Origin: an uncultured Treponema sp.
Lineage (GTDB): Bacteria > Spirochaetota > Spirochaetia > Treponematales > Treponemataceae
DNA: 64,000 nt
NCBI GenBank assembly: GCA_946186185.1
Contig: CAMHMJ010000006.1
Coordinates: forward strand, 1 to 64,000
Direction of reading: 5' to 3'
Position numbers and translations under genes: made by a program. Shown piece by piece: positions 54,910 to 63,850 of this stretch; the stretch's first letter is position 1; every line of letters begins with the position of its first letter. The notes beneath the pieces are model-generated. The model ran no database searches and was not told the origin of the DNA. It worked only from the letters and a program-made list of their open reading frames with translations.

Positions 54910-57522
54910 ATGGGAAATTCAGCTTTGCTTCTGGTTTACAATTCAGATTTTTTACAAAAAGTTTTTTCTGATAAGCAGATTACCGATATCTACGAAGTTA
55001 TTTTTTCCACTCCTGACGGATTTGAGAACGTAAAGCTGAAAAATCAGGGGCGCTTCATTTTCCTGATTCTCGACGAGAATTTTGCAAATGATGAAAGCCT
55101 TAAAGCCACCCGTCTTCTTGACCTTCCTACCATTGTAGTTTCCGAGCAGCTTTCAGAAAGCCAGCAGATTCTTCTATATGAAAGCCAGGTGGACGACATC
55201 ATTGAAAATGTAACCCGTCCCCAGATTCTTCTTCATAAGCTTGAAAATTTGAGGCATAAATATTATTCACTGCATCAGAAGCTTGCGGCCGTGGAAATTG
55301 AAATTGCGGAGGAAGCAAAGCGTTTTACAAAGCATGATGAAAAGAGCGGCCTTTCAACGCTTGATGGCTTTAAGGAGCAGGCGGAAAAACTTCTAACGGA
55401 AAACTATTGTTCCTCAGCGGATGGCGGCGGTTCTGGTGCAGCGGATGGCACGGTTCCTCAAAAACAATATATAATCTGTCACTTTGATATTGACCGTTTT
55501 AAGGTATTCAATGAGCTTTACGGTTTTTCCGGCGGAGACAAGCTTTTAAATATAATCGGAACTGAAATAAAAAAGCGGCTAAAACCGGGAGAATGTGCCG
55601 GAAGAATCAGGGCCGACCATTTTATTATATGCGTGCAAAAAGGCAACCTGAACTACGACGAGTTTTGTGCCTACTATTCGGATTACCTTTCTTCTTTTTA
55701 CCCGGATTTTTATTTTAATGTCCGGCTGGGTATTTTTGACATAGAAAGCGTTACCTCAGATAAAATAAACATCAATTTATTTATTCAGAATTCCCATCTT
55801 GCTCTTTTGAGCCTTAAAGGTGATTTTTCAAAAAAATACGCGGTTTACACAGAAGAAATGAGTTCCGCTCTAAAGGAAGAGCAGGAGCTTATCAGTGACA
55901 TGGTGGAAGCCCTTGAGAACGGGGACTTTAAGGTGTGGATGCAGCCGCAGTACGATTATTCGGAGGATGTGCTTACTGGGGCTGAGGCACTTGTCCGCTG
56001 GCATCATCCCAAGAAGGGGCTTATTCCGCCTTCAAAATTCGTTCCTGTTTTTGAATACAACGGCTTTATTTCCCGGCTTGACGAATATGTGTGGGATAAA
56101 ACCTGTTCTCTGGTTAAGGAATGGATTGACAAGGGCTTGAATCCGGTTCCGGTTTCGGTGAATATTTCACGACGGGACATCAACAACAAGGATGTGGTTT
56201 CCCATTTTAAAAGTCTTCTTGAAAAATATTCCCTGAATCCAAAGGATCTGCGGCTTGAAATTACCGAGTCTGCCTACATGGAAAATCCGCGGCTTTTGAT
56301 AAATGTGGTTAAGGAACTTCAGAAGGCCGGTTTTGTAATCGAAATGGACGATTTTGGTTCCGGTTATTCATCTTTGAACACCTTAAAAGACGTTCCGGTT
56401 GATGTTCTGAAGCTTGACATGAAGTTTATTCTGGACGAGAACAATAATCCGGTTACTTCAGAAAACGGGGCTTCAAAAAGCGGAAATATTCTGAGCTCCG
56501 TTGTCAGGATGGCAAACTGGCTTCGTCTTCCGGTAATTGCCGAGGGAATTGAAACCAAGGAGCAGGCCGAATATTTAAAGAGCATCGGCTGTTTCAATAT
56601 GCAGGGCTATTACTTTGCAAAGCCGATGCCGCCGGAGGAATACGAAAAGCTTCTGGAAACCATACCTGTGGTTCAGGCGGAAGATGCCGTTCTTGGCTCG
56701 GATAATGATAAGCCCCTGGACTATCTTGATGCAACTGTGCAGACTACGCTTTTATTCAACAGCTTTGTGGGCGGAGCTGCGATTATTGAATGGACTGGAG
56801 CGACGGTTGAAGCCCTCCGCTTAAATGACCAGTATTTTGAGGAGCTGGGAACTACCAGGGCGGATTATTCTGGGGTTCAGCAGAATCTTTTGAACCGCAT
56901 GGACTGGGCAAGCCGTTCCGTTTTCCTTACAAATCTTTCTGAGGCTTCAAGACTGGGGCGCCCTTCTTTCTGTGAAGTAAAGTGTAATCCGATTTATCCG
57001 GGACAGAAGCCCTTCTGGCTCAGAATGCGGATCCGGCACCTGACTAAAACCGTCACCAGCGATATTTTCTTCCTTGCGGTAGATAATATTGATTTCAGAA
57101 TGCACCTTCTTGAACTGAATACCACCCTTTCCGAGCAGCTTGCGGGAATTATGGAAACTGTTCCCTGCGGAATAATTTCTGCGGTTTACGACCGGGTGAG
57201 CGATAATATTTCAATTTCCTATCTGAATGAAAAATGTGCCCGGATTTTTGGCTGCCAGCCCGGGGAGTTCAGGGTACGAATGCACGATAATCCTTTCTCA
57301 ATTTTTGACAGGGAAGAGCAGGCGGAAAAACTAAAACTCATGAAAGAATTCCTGGTTTCCGGAAGAGAGGAGTACCGTTCCACCTTTACCGTAAAGGTTC
57401 CGGCAGAAGGCGGAGAGAACTCTGTAACCAAGCAGGTTTCGGTTATCATCAAGGTTTCCATGAGAAGCGACGGCCTGCAGAATGTAAGCCTTGCCTTTAT
57501 CGACCTGAGCGAAAAGAATTAA
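54910..57522 (+). CDS. Cyclic-di-GMP phosphodiesterase: receiver-like, degenerate GGDEF, EAL, C-terminal sensor
   Basis: The 870 residues have an N-terminal receiver-like domain (about 1-125), a GGDEF domain whose pentad reads RADHF (234-238) and should be catalytically dead, an EAL domain (about 330-590) and a C-terminal PAS-like region. The EAL part keeps all key motifs: EALVRW (Glu359), EITESAYM, MDDFGSGYSS, LKLDMKF, EGIETKEQ and MQGYYFAKP, so c-di-GMP hydrolysis is expected. ATG 54910 is served by GAGG 5 nt upstream; GTG 54904 overlaps that site. Confidence 0.9.
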   Translation: MGNSALLLVYNSDFLQKVFSDKQITDIYEVIFSTPDGFENVKLKNQGRFIFLILDENFANDESLKATRLLDLPTIVVSEQLSESQQILLYESQVDDIIENVTRPQILLHKLENLRHKYYSLHQKLAAVEIEIAEEAKRFTKHDEKSGLSTLDGFKEQAEKLLTENYCSSADGGGSGAADGTVPQKQYIICHFDIDRFKVFNELYGFSGGDKLLNIIGTEIKKRLKPGECAGRIRADHFIICVQKGNLNYDEFCAYYSDYLSSFYPDFYFNVRLGIFDIESVTSDKININLFIQNSHLALLSLKGDFSKKYAVYTEEMSSALKEEQELISDMVEALENGDFKVWMQPQYDYSEDVLTGAEALVRWHHPKKGLIPPSKFVPVFEYNGFISRLDEYVWDKTCSLVKEWIDKGLNPVPVSVNISRRDINNKDVVSHFKSLLEKYSLNPKDLRLEITESAYMENPRLLINVVKELQKAGFVIEMDDFGSGYSSLNTLKDVPVDVLKLDMKFILDENNNPVTSENGASKSGNILSSVVRMANWLRLPVIAEGIETKEQAEYLKSIGCFNMQGYYFAKPMPPEEYEKLLETIPVVQAEDAVLGSDNDKPLDYLDATVQTTLLFNSFVGGAAIIEWTGATVEALRLNDQYFEELGTTRADYSGVQQNLLNRMDWASRSVFLTNLSEASRLGRPSFCEVKCNPIYPGQKPFWLRMRIRHLTKTVTSDIFFLAVDNIDFRMHLLELNTTLSEQLAGIMETVPCGIISAVYDRVSDNISISYLNEKCARIFGCQPGEFRVRMHDNPFSIFDREEQAEKLKLMKEFLVSGREEYRSTFTVKVPAEGGENSVTKQVSVIIKVSMRSDGLQNVSLAFIDLSEKN

Positions 57523-57588
57523 AACTGTAAGCAGCGGGCGGCTTTAAGCGATAATTTGTCTGCGGGAGTTTTGTGTTTTCCGGACCTG

Positions 57589-59283
57589 TTAAAACGGTGC
57601 CCGGCTTTCAAAGGTCATGCGCTCTTTTGTTACCGGGTGGGTGAAGCTTAAAAGTGTTGCGTGGAGCAGAAGCCGTTCTCCCTCTTTGCAGCTTCCGTAC
57701 AGGGTGTCGCCGATTATGGGATGGTTCAGACCGTGAGAATCTGCGCTTGCAAGCCGAAGCTGGTGGGTTCTTCCGGTGTGGGGAATGAACCTCATGCGGA
57801 TTACGGGAACTGTTTCTCCGTCCGGGGCGATGTAAACCTCGTCCTTTGTTTTTTCGATTTTTATAAACTCTGTTACAGCCTTTTTACCGTAAACCTCGTC
57901 CCAGATCTGATGAGGCCTGTTTTCAAGGTCAACCCGGAAGTAAAGCTCCATGGTGCCGTGGTCCGGGATGCCGGAGGAATTTATTGAATTAAAACCGGTC
58001 TTGTCCTGCTCCTGAGGTAGTTTCTGGGTGCCGTGTTCCGTTTCTGCTGAATTCCCGGCTGATTCGGCGCAATTCAGGGGTTGCTCCAAAGTGCAGTTGT
58101 TCGCTCTGCCGTCTGTCCCTGGACGGACTCGTGCGTCCAGCAGGGCTTCGTATTCCTTGCAGGTTTCCCGGTTTTCAAACTGACGGTTTAATTCCCGGTG
58201 GGCTTCTCTGGTGAGGGCTAAAACCATAATTCCGCTGGTTTCCATATCCAGGCGGTGAACGGCAGGCTGCTCTATACATTCCGGAAAGAGCTTTTTGAGC
58301 CGGGAGGTAACGCAGTCCTGTTTGTCCGAAGTCCTTCCCGGTACGCTCAAAAGGCCGCTCTGTTTGTTGATGACCACTATGTCCCTATCCCGGTAAAGAA
58401 TTTCCAGTCCCAGCATGGAAGGAAGAATCAGGCCACAGCGTTCGTCGCAGGGCGGGTAGGTTTTCAGAGGAGTCCTGTTTGCATTTTCTTTTCCGTAGTA
58501 AATTTCTGCCATGCTCTGAATGTTCAGGTTCAGGCTGAAGGCTTTCTGAAGAAGCTTTGGGGCAGCACAGTCCCCGGTTCCCGTTGGAGGAAGCTTTGTT
58601 TCTGGAGTTTTAAAAGCCGGAGAAGTGGCTGAAGTCCCGTCTTGAGTAAACTTAACTTCGCTGCTCAGGAAAACCTGCCTGGCGTCGGAAGCGCTTGAAA
58701 TGCCGGAGTCCGTATTTTTAATCACCGTCCAGGCTTTTCCTTTCATAATTTGATTCAGTGAAATGGTATGGCCGGAAATAGTCTTAAAATTGTAAAGTGA
58801 ATAGACTTTTTTTAAGGATTCCGAAGTTAATGAAAGGCGTTTTTGAGCCAGCTCCCGTTCTTCTTCTCCCATGTTCTGGTATTTTCCGCTTTTCAGGCGG
58901 CGGCTTTCCTTGAGGGCGTTTATTTTTTCGGTTAATACATGAATTTCCCTGTCGTTTTCATCCAGGGCAGCGTTTATTTCCTTCTGGGAAACTATAGGTT
59001 CGGCGTAATAAAAATCTGCACCTTTAAAAAGCGGGTCTTCCTTTATTTTTTCGTAAAAATCTTTGGAAAACTCCAGGTACCTTGAAATTCCTGACACCGT
59101 AACGATAATGCATTTTCTGCCGTCAGGAAGAAAACCCGTCAGGGCGCCCAGCATGATGCCGTTTCCGCTTCTTTCCCGGCTTTCTTTTCCGGAAAGTAAG
59201 AGGCGGACTGTGCCGTCATCAAGGAAGTCGGCAAGCTTTTTGCAGACTTCCTCTGCTTCTTCCTGAGAAAATGGTGGAAACAT
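57589..59283 (-). CDS. RluA-family pseudouridine synthase with large N-terminal domain
   Basis: The C-terminal half is an RluA-type enzyme: VINKQSGLLSVPG, the catalytic HRLDMETSGIMVLAL, an IPHTGRTHQLRLASAD segment and LLLHATLLSFTHPV. It is interrupted by a Ser/Asn/Glu-rich insertion after ALLDAR. The N-terminal 260 residues include a coiled-coil stretch (residues about 115-160) and no S4 domain. At 564 residues it is about twice the usual length, as in some long RluA homologues of other bacteria. ATG 59283 is preferred (AGGAG 9 nt upstream) over TTG 59301. Confidence 0.85.
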   Translation of the reverse strand: MFPPFSQEEAEEVCKKLADFLDDGTVRLLLSGKESRERSGNGIMLGALTGFLPDGRKCIIVTVSGISRYLEFSKDFYEKIKEDPLFKGADFYYAEPIVSQKEINAALDENDREIHVLTEKINALKESRRLKSGKYQNMGEEERELAQKRLSLTSESLKKVYSLYNFKTISGHTISLNQIMKGKAWTVIKNTDSGISSASDARQVFLSSEVKFTQDGTSATSPAFKTPETKLPPTGTGDCAAPKLLQKAFSLNLNIQSMAEIYYGKENANRTPLKTYPPCDERCGLILPSMLGLEILYRDRDIVVINKQSGLLSVPGRTSDKQDCVTSRLKKLFPECIEQPAVHRLDMETSGIMVLALTREAHRELNRQFENRETCKEYEALLDARVRPGTDGRANNCTLEQPLNCAESAGNSAETEHGTQKLPQEQDKTGFNSINSSGIPDHGTMELYFRVDLENRPHQIWDEVYGKKAVTEFIKIEKTKDEVYIAPDGETVPVIRMRFIPHTGRTHQLRLASADSHGLNHPIIGDTLYGSCKEGERLLLHATLLSFTHPVTKERMTFESRAPF

Positions 59284-59321
59284 CTGTAAAACTCCTGCCA
59301 ATAAAATCCGGCTTTCAAATA

Positions 59322-60050
59322 TTAAAATCCGCGGATTTCTACGGTTCCGTCTTCCTTTGCGATAAAGGCTTTCGGTGTGTTTTTTGTGAAGAAACCGGCT
59401 TCTACAACACCCGTGATGCTGTTAATAAAATCCTCGTATTCCTTTGGATTAACAGGTTTTTCCCACAGAAGGTCGATAATCTGGTTTCCGTTGTCGGTGA
59501 TTACAGGGCCGCATTTTCTGACACCCTCGCGGATTATAACCTTTGCGCCGGTTTTTTCAAGGGCTTTCTTAATCGGAACATAGGCTTCCGGAATGATTTC
59601 TACAGGGAGCGGGAACTTTGTGCCCAGGGTTTTTACGGCTTTTGAGCTGTCTGCAACGATTACAAAAATCTTAGAATTGTAGGCAACGATTTTTTCACGC
59701 AAAAGAGCAGCTCCGCCTCCCTTTATGAGGTTCGATTCTTCGTCGATTTCGTCTGCGCCGTCAATGGCAAGATCAAGGGTTCCGTCAATTACTCTGTCTC
59801 TGAAGGAGTAAACCGGAACTCCCCAGTCGATGCAGGCATTTTCAGTCTGGAAGCTGGTTGCAACCGCCTTAATGTCCTTAAGACGACCATCAGCGATGTA
59901 TTCGCTCAGGCGTTTTACGGCAGGAAGGGCTGTAGAGCCGGTTCCAAGTCCGATTTTCATTCCGCTGAAAATAAGACCTTTTTCAACAAGGGTATCGATT
60001 GCAGTGCAGGCTGCAAGCTCCTTCTGTTCTTTCTGTGATAACTGTGCCAT
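59322..60050 (-). CDS. rpiA: Ribose-5-phosphate isomerase A
   Basis: Interconverts ribose 5-phosphate and ribulose 5-phosphate in the pentose phosphate pathway. The 242 residues show the RpiA motifs: IGLGTGSTA, DGADEID, KGGGAALLREKIVA and a C-terminal EAGFF. It is about 10-20 residues longer than E. coli RpiA. AGAGGA precedes the ATG. It lies between aroDE and the long pseudouridine synthase gene, all on the minus strand. Confidence 0.96.
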   Translation of the reverse strand: MAQLSQKEQKELAACTAIDTLVEKGLIFSGMKIGLGTGSTALPAVKRLSEYIADGRLKDIKAVATSFQTENACIDWGVPVYSFRDRVIDGTLDLAIDGADEIDEESNLIKGGGAALLREKIVAYNSKIFVIVADSSKAVKTLGTKFPLPVEIIPEAYVPIKKALEKTGAKVIIREGVRKCGPVITDNGNQIIDLLWEKPVNPKEYEDFINSITGVVEAGFFTKNTPKAFIAKEDGTVEIRGF

Positions 60051-60123
60051 TTTATTCCTCTTTCAAGTATAAGTTTTATCATTAAAATCTGCCTTAAGGA
60101 TTTCCTCTGCCGCAGACACTTTT

Positions 60124-61650
60124 TTATCTGTATAATTTATTTGTCAGGTTGGAGCTTTCGTAGTCTTCTCCGGTAAAATGTTTGAACTGCCTGTAACTCT
60201 GATATTTAAGCATCTGAAGACCGTTTGAAACCTTGCAGCCCACGTTCAGCGCAACCTTCATGAGTGCAGTCTGTTCCGGGGAGTAGACGATGTCAAAAAC
60301 TGTTTCATGTCCCTTGAAGGTATAGAACCAGATGGGATTATTTTCCTTTGAAGGCTCGTCGTGGTTGTTCATTCCCACATTTGTTGTCTGAATAATGATG
60401 TCCGAATATTTTTCCAGTAAGGTTACGCTTTCGATTCCCAGAGGCGCGCAGGGAAAACCGAATCTGTCCCCAAGAAGCTTGGCGTTCACCTGATTGCGGT
60501 TAAAGATGCAGGCCTTTCCCCCCATCAGCTTTATTACATAGGCGATTGCGGCGGCGGCAGCACCGGCTCCAATTATTGCCACCTTTCGTTTGTGAAGCTT
60601 CTGGAATCCGATGAACTGGGTGAAGGCCTGATGGAAACCGTAAACCGCGGTCTGATAGCAGACCCAGCGGGTGTTTTTCCTGATAATTGTGTTGGCAGAA
60701 TTGATTTCTGCCGCTTCACTGTCCAGCTCCTCTATGTTGTACAGAATTTCTTTGTTAAACGGATAGGCGATGGAAAGTCCCTGAATCCCGACGTTCTCTG
60801 CAAACTGAAGGCTTTCTGCAATGGAAGTGGAGTGAAGGGGAATAAAGACCTTGTTCATTCCGTGGGAGCGGAAGCCTGCGTTCTGAAGAAGAATTGAATT
60901 TGAAGAGCGGAGGGGATTTCCAGTTATGGCAAAAATGTCCGTATCTTCATTTATTGCCCGGAAATTATAGATTTCATTCAGGGTAACCGGGTCTAATAGT
61001 CCGGAGCTGATAAGGTTTCCGGCAGTTTCCTTTGGAGAAGTGTAGGTGATGCAGGAGTTCAGCTTTGCGCTTAAAATTCTGGAAGGAATTCCCAGGGTTC
61101 CCGTTGCTGTAAGAATGTGTTCAAAATCGTTGAACCGTTCTCCTTCCTTAAAAAGGTTGGTTACATCGGAAAGAGTGTGTGGGGTCTGCACGATCTTTGG
61201 AATTTCGTAGCCGGTTTTCCGCATGGAATAACAGTGCTCACGAATATTTGTCAGCGGTCCTTCAAGATGATAGAGGCTTCTGATGATTTTTACGCCGAAG
61301 GCAAGGGCTGCGTCTTCAAGTCCCGGAATGTGAAAGTCGTCTTCAAAATCAACATAGGCAAAGTTCTTGGATGGATTTCTGTCTGCAAAAGCAAGAGCCC
61401 GGGCAAAAAGGGCAGTGCGGGAAAATTCACTTGAATTGAACTTTCCGCCGTCTGCAAGCCGCCGGATTGAAAGAATACATGGAATTCTTATCATGGACGG
61501 GAATTTTCTTACTTCAAGCTGCTCGTCTTCTGTAAGAAAATCTACCCTCAGCTCTGCAATGTCAACATATTTTGCGTACCGTTCGCAGAGCTCTGCATTT
61601 TCTTTGAGTGTCTGACAGGTGAGGGTAAGACAGATAAGGGATTTTACCAT
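60124..61650 (-). CDS. aroDE: Bifunctional AroDE-type protein; shikimate dehydrogenase half degenerate
   Basis: Residues 1-230 match type I 3-dehydroquinate dehydratase with Glu33/Arg35, Glu103, His128 and the Schiff-base Lys152 (PKIVQT). Residues 236-508 match shikimate dehydrogenase with an NAD(P) site (AIIGAGAAAAAIAY). In the second half the catalytic Lys and Asp are not conserved: NVTxPHK reads SIAYPFNK (Lys shifted one place, Asn299 in its position) and NTDxxGF reads QTAVYGF (Ala335). The substrate Ser motif is also altered. So the dehydratase is plausible, dehydrogenase activity doubtful. It follows the PASTA gene by 21 nt. Confidence 0.85.
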   Translation of the reverse strand: MVKSLICLTLTCQTLKENAELCERYAKYVDIAELRVDFLTEDEQLEVRKFPSMIRIPCILSIRRLADGGKFNSSEFSRTALFARALAFADRNPSKNFAYVDFEDDFHIPGLEDAALAFGVKIIRSLYHLEGPLTNIREHCYSMRKTGYEIPKIVQTPHTLSDVTNLFKEGERFNDFEHILTATGTLGIPSRILSAKLNSCITYTSPKETAGNLISSGLLDPVTLNEIYNFRAINEDTDIFAITGNPLRSSNSILLQNAGFRSHGMNKVFIPLHSTSIAESLQFAENVGIQGLSIAYPFNKEILYNIEELDSEAAEINSANTIIRKNTRWVCYQTAVYGFHQAFTQFIGFQKLHKRKVAIIGAGAAAAAIAYVIKLMGGKACIFNRNQVNAKLLGDRFGFPCAPLGIESVTLLEKYSDIIIQTTNVGMNNHDEPSKENNPIWFYTFKGHETVFDIVYSPEQTALMKVALNVGCKVSNGLQMLKYQSYRQFKHFTGEDYESSNLTNKLYR

Positions 61651-61671
61651 AAGAAACTTTCCCTAAAAAAA

Positions 61672-62700
61672 TCAGTGAACTGAAATTTTGTTTACTGCCT
61701 TGTCTACAACATAAAGTGTAAGTGTAGAATTCTTTGGAACCTTGTAAGGAATGCTTACGCTTCCACCTGTGTGGTTGAATGAGAGAAGTGTGTAGGTTCC
61801 TTCTTCTTCAGTTGTAACATCCACGCGCATTGGAACAGGATATGGATAATCTGTTACATCAGAGCGGAAGATGCCGTAAACGTCAGTTTCCTTTGGATCC
61901 TTTGCAGGGAAGGCGAATTCAACGCTCATTCGGGTGTAGTTCTTGATGAATTCTCCTTCGAATTCCTGCTGGCCTACAACAGTTCCTGCTTTTTCTGAAC
62001 CGGAAGCGGTGTGGCTTTCAAAATCAAAAATGATTCTGCTTCTTGAAATTGTCTGAAGCATATCGTTTACAGAAGCGCCCTTTAAGAAAGGTACTCTTGT
62101 GTTGTCAAAGTTAGGTCCGCGGCTTACTACAAGCTTTAATGTAATCGGCTCAGAAATCTCAGTTCCTTCTTCCGGATCCTGTTCAAGAATTGTTCCTGCA
62201 TCGCTTACATCGGCCTTGTATTCAGGGTTTGCAAGAACGATGAGAGGTTTTACAGAACCCGCAAAGAGTGTCTGCAGCTTGAGTTTAAGCTCGTCATAGT
62301 TCATTCCGATGTAATTTTCAACCTTGTCTACAATTACACCGCGGCTTACAACAAGGGAAACCCGGCTGTAACCTTTTACGATTGAACCGGCACCCGGTGT
62401 CTGGTCAAGAATTGTGCCTTCATCTCCCGGATTTTCTGAATATCGGAGGGTGATTTTAGGATAAAGTTCCTTGTTCTGCATTTCAATCAAAGCGTCAGTA
62501 AGTGCTTTTCCCTTTACATCCGGAACCATTACTTCTTCCGGGCCACGGACGTGAATAAAGAACACGGCGAGGCAGGCACATGTCATAAGGATAATTGCAG
62601 TTACGACTGTTAAAACCAGGGCAAGAGTGCTTGTCTGGAGTTTTTCTAAAATTTCATGAAAACTAATGCGGGAAGGCTTGAATTTATTCTTGATATCCAT
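61672..62700 (-). CDS. Membrane-anchored PASTA-repeat protein
   Basis: The 342 residues have a cytoplasmic N-terminus, one membrane span (about residues 27-50, LALVLTVVTAIILMTCACLAVFF) and three extracytoplasmic PASTA domains (VPDVKGKALTDALIEMQN; YIGMNYDELKLKLQT; VPFLKGASVNDMLQT). There is no kinase domain, unlike PknB-type PASTA kinases. PASTA domains bind peptidoglycan or muropeptides. It lies between fmt and aroDE. Its promoter abuts the ATG, so the transcript is probably leaderless. Confidence 0.9.
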   Translation of the reverse strand: MDIKNKFKPSRISFHEILEKLQTSTLALVLTVVTAIILMTCACLAVFFIHVRGPEEVMVPDVKGKALTDALIEMQNKELYPKITLRYSENPGDEGTILDQTPGAGSIVKGYSRVSLVVSRGVIVDKVENYIGMNYDELKLKLQTLFAGSVKPLIVLANPEYKADVSDAGTILEQDPEEGTEISEPITLKLVVSRGPNFDNTRVPFLKGASVNDMLQTISRSRIIFDFESHTASGSEKAGTVVGQQEFEGEFIKNYTRMSVEFAFPAKDPKETDVYGIFRSDVTDYPYPVPMRVDVTTEEEGTYTLLSFNHTGGSVSIPYKVPKNSTLTLYVVDKAVNKISVH

Positions 62701-62706
62701 AGCCCT

Positions 62707-62735
62707 ATATTAGCATTTTTCAGGATTGTTCGCAA
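62707..62735 (-). promoter_or_regulatory. Promoter of the PASTA gene, leaderless
   Basis: On the minus strand TTGCGA (62735-62730), a 17-nt spacer ending TGC and TAATAT (62712-62707) end 6 nt before the ATG at 62700. It has both an extended -10 and a recognisable -35. Confidence 0.75.
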
Positions 62736-62782
62736 TGCTCGCAGTATGCTGTGTCACAGAACATCCTGCGGGGCAGAACATC

Positions 62783-63799
62783 TTAGTCTAAAACAGAGCC
62801 GATGAAGTTTCGGGAACCGTTCATGAAGGACTTGTAATCCATTTCATTTTTTCCCTGCTTCTGAAGGCGGGTTATGGCGTAAAAGCCTGTTCCGCACTCA
62901 ATAAGGATTCCTTTTCCCTTTACGAAGGCGCTTACTCTGCCAGGTGTTCTGGCGCTGCGTTTTTCTTCCTCAATTTTTTGTGCTGCAGGTGCGCCGTTTA
63001 TGAGGGAAAGTGCTTCTTCTTCAGTTACCGGAAGGCCTTCAAGAATTTTTAAGGTGCCTTCGCTGTTTTGCGTCCATGCGCAGGGATTTGAAAAATAGCC
63101 CCGAACCTTTGCATCGATTTCAAGGGCACTTTCCCTCCAGTTCAGGCGGGCGTCCTCTTTTTTTATCATTGAGGTGTAGCTGGCATTCCCTTCCTGAACT
63201 TTTCCTTCCGGCAGGTTCATGGTTTTTGAAAGGTCTGTAAGTATGCGGGTTAATTCTTCTCCGCCCCATGCTGCAGCGTCGTTCAATAGAGAGAAGGCTG
63301 TTTCTTTGCCGGAAAGCTTTACTTCTTCCTGACTCAAAAGGTTTCCTTCATCCATTTTTGGACTTACCTTCTGGATTGAAAAAGCCGTTGTTTCGTTTCT
63401 GTTTAGGATTGCGGCGTTTACCGGAGTGCAGCCCCTGTATTCTGGAAGACGGGAAGGGTGCAGGTTAATTCCGCCGAATTTAAATAGCGCCATGAATCTC
63501 GGTCCGAAAATGTGTCCGTAGGCAAAACAGACTAAGATATCTGGCTTTACGGCAGCAACGGCTTCCCGGGCTGGTGTATCAAGATGTTCCGGGTTAAAAA
63601 CCGGAATATTATAGCTTTGTGCAAGAGTTTCAACCGGGGTTGGTACCGGAGTTTTGTGGCGTCCCTGCACGGAAGGTGCATTTGTAAGAACACCGCAGAT
63701 TCTGAAAGCCGTGGAAGGCTCTGAATTAGAGTTTTTTATGAGAATTTCCAAGGTTTTTGCAGATGCCTCCGGGCTTCCTGCATAAAGAACATTAATCAT
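62783..63799 (-). CDS. fmt: Methionyl-tRNA formyltransferase
   Basis: Formylates initiator Met-tRNA using 10-formyl-THF. The 338 residues have the N-terminal formyltransferase fold with FAYGHIFGPRFM, the NLHPSRLPEYRGCTPV signature (catalytic Asn/His) and the KMDEGNLLSQEEV segment, then a C-terminal OB domain (PGRVSAFVKGKGILIECG). GGAGG lies 9 nt upstream of the ATG. A formyltransferase confirms bacterial-type initiation. It is preceded by foldback copy 3. Confidence 0.95.
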   Translation of the reverse strand: MINVLYAGSPEASAKTLEILIKNSNSEPSTAFRICGVLTNAPSVQGRHKTPVPTPVETLAQSYNIPVFNPEHLDTPAREAVAAVKPDILVCFAYGHIFGPRFMALFKFGGINLHPSRLPEYRGCTPVNAAILNRNETTAFSIQKVSPKMDEGNLLSQEEVKLSGKETAFSLLNDAAAWGGEELTRILTDLSKTMNLPEGKVQEGNASYTSMIKKEDARLNWRESALEIDAKVRGYFSNPCAWTQNSEGTLKILEGLPVTEEEALSLINGAPAAQKIEEEKRSARTPGRVSAFVKGKGILIECGTGFYAITRLQKQGKNEMDYKSFMNGSRNFIGSVLD

Positions 63800-63850
63800 A
63801 GGGCCTCCATATTAATAAACTTAATTTCGAGTTTTATAAGTCTTAATTAA

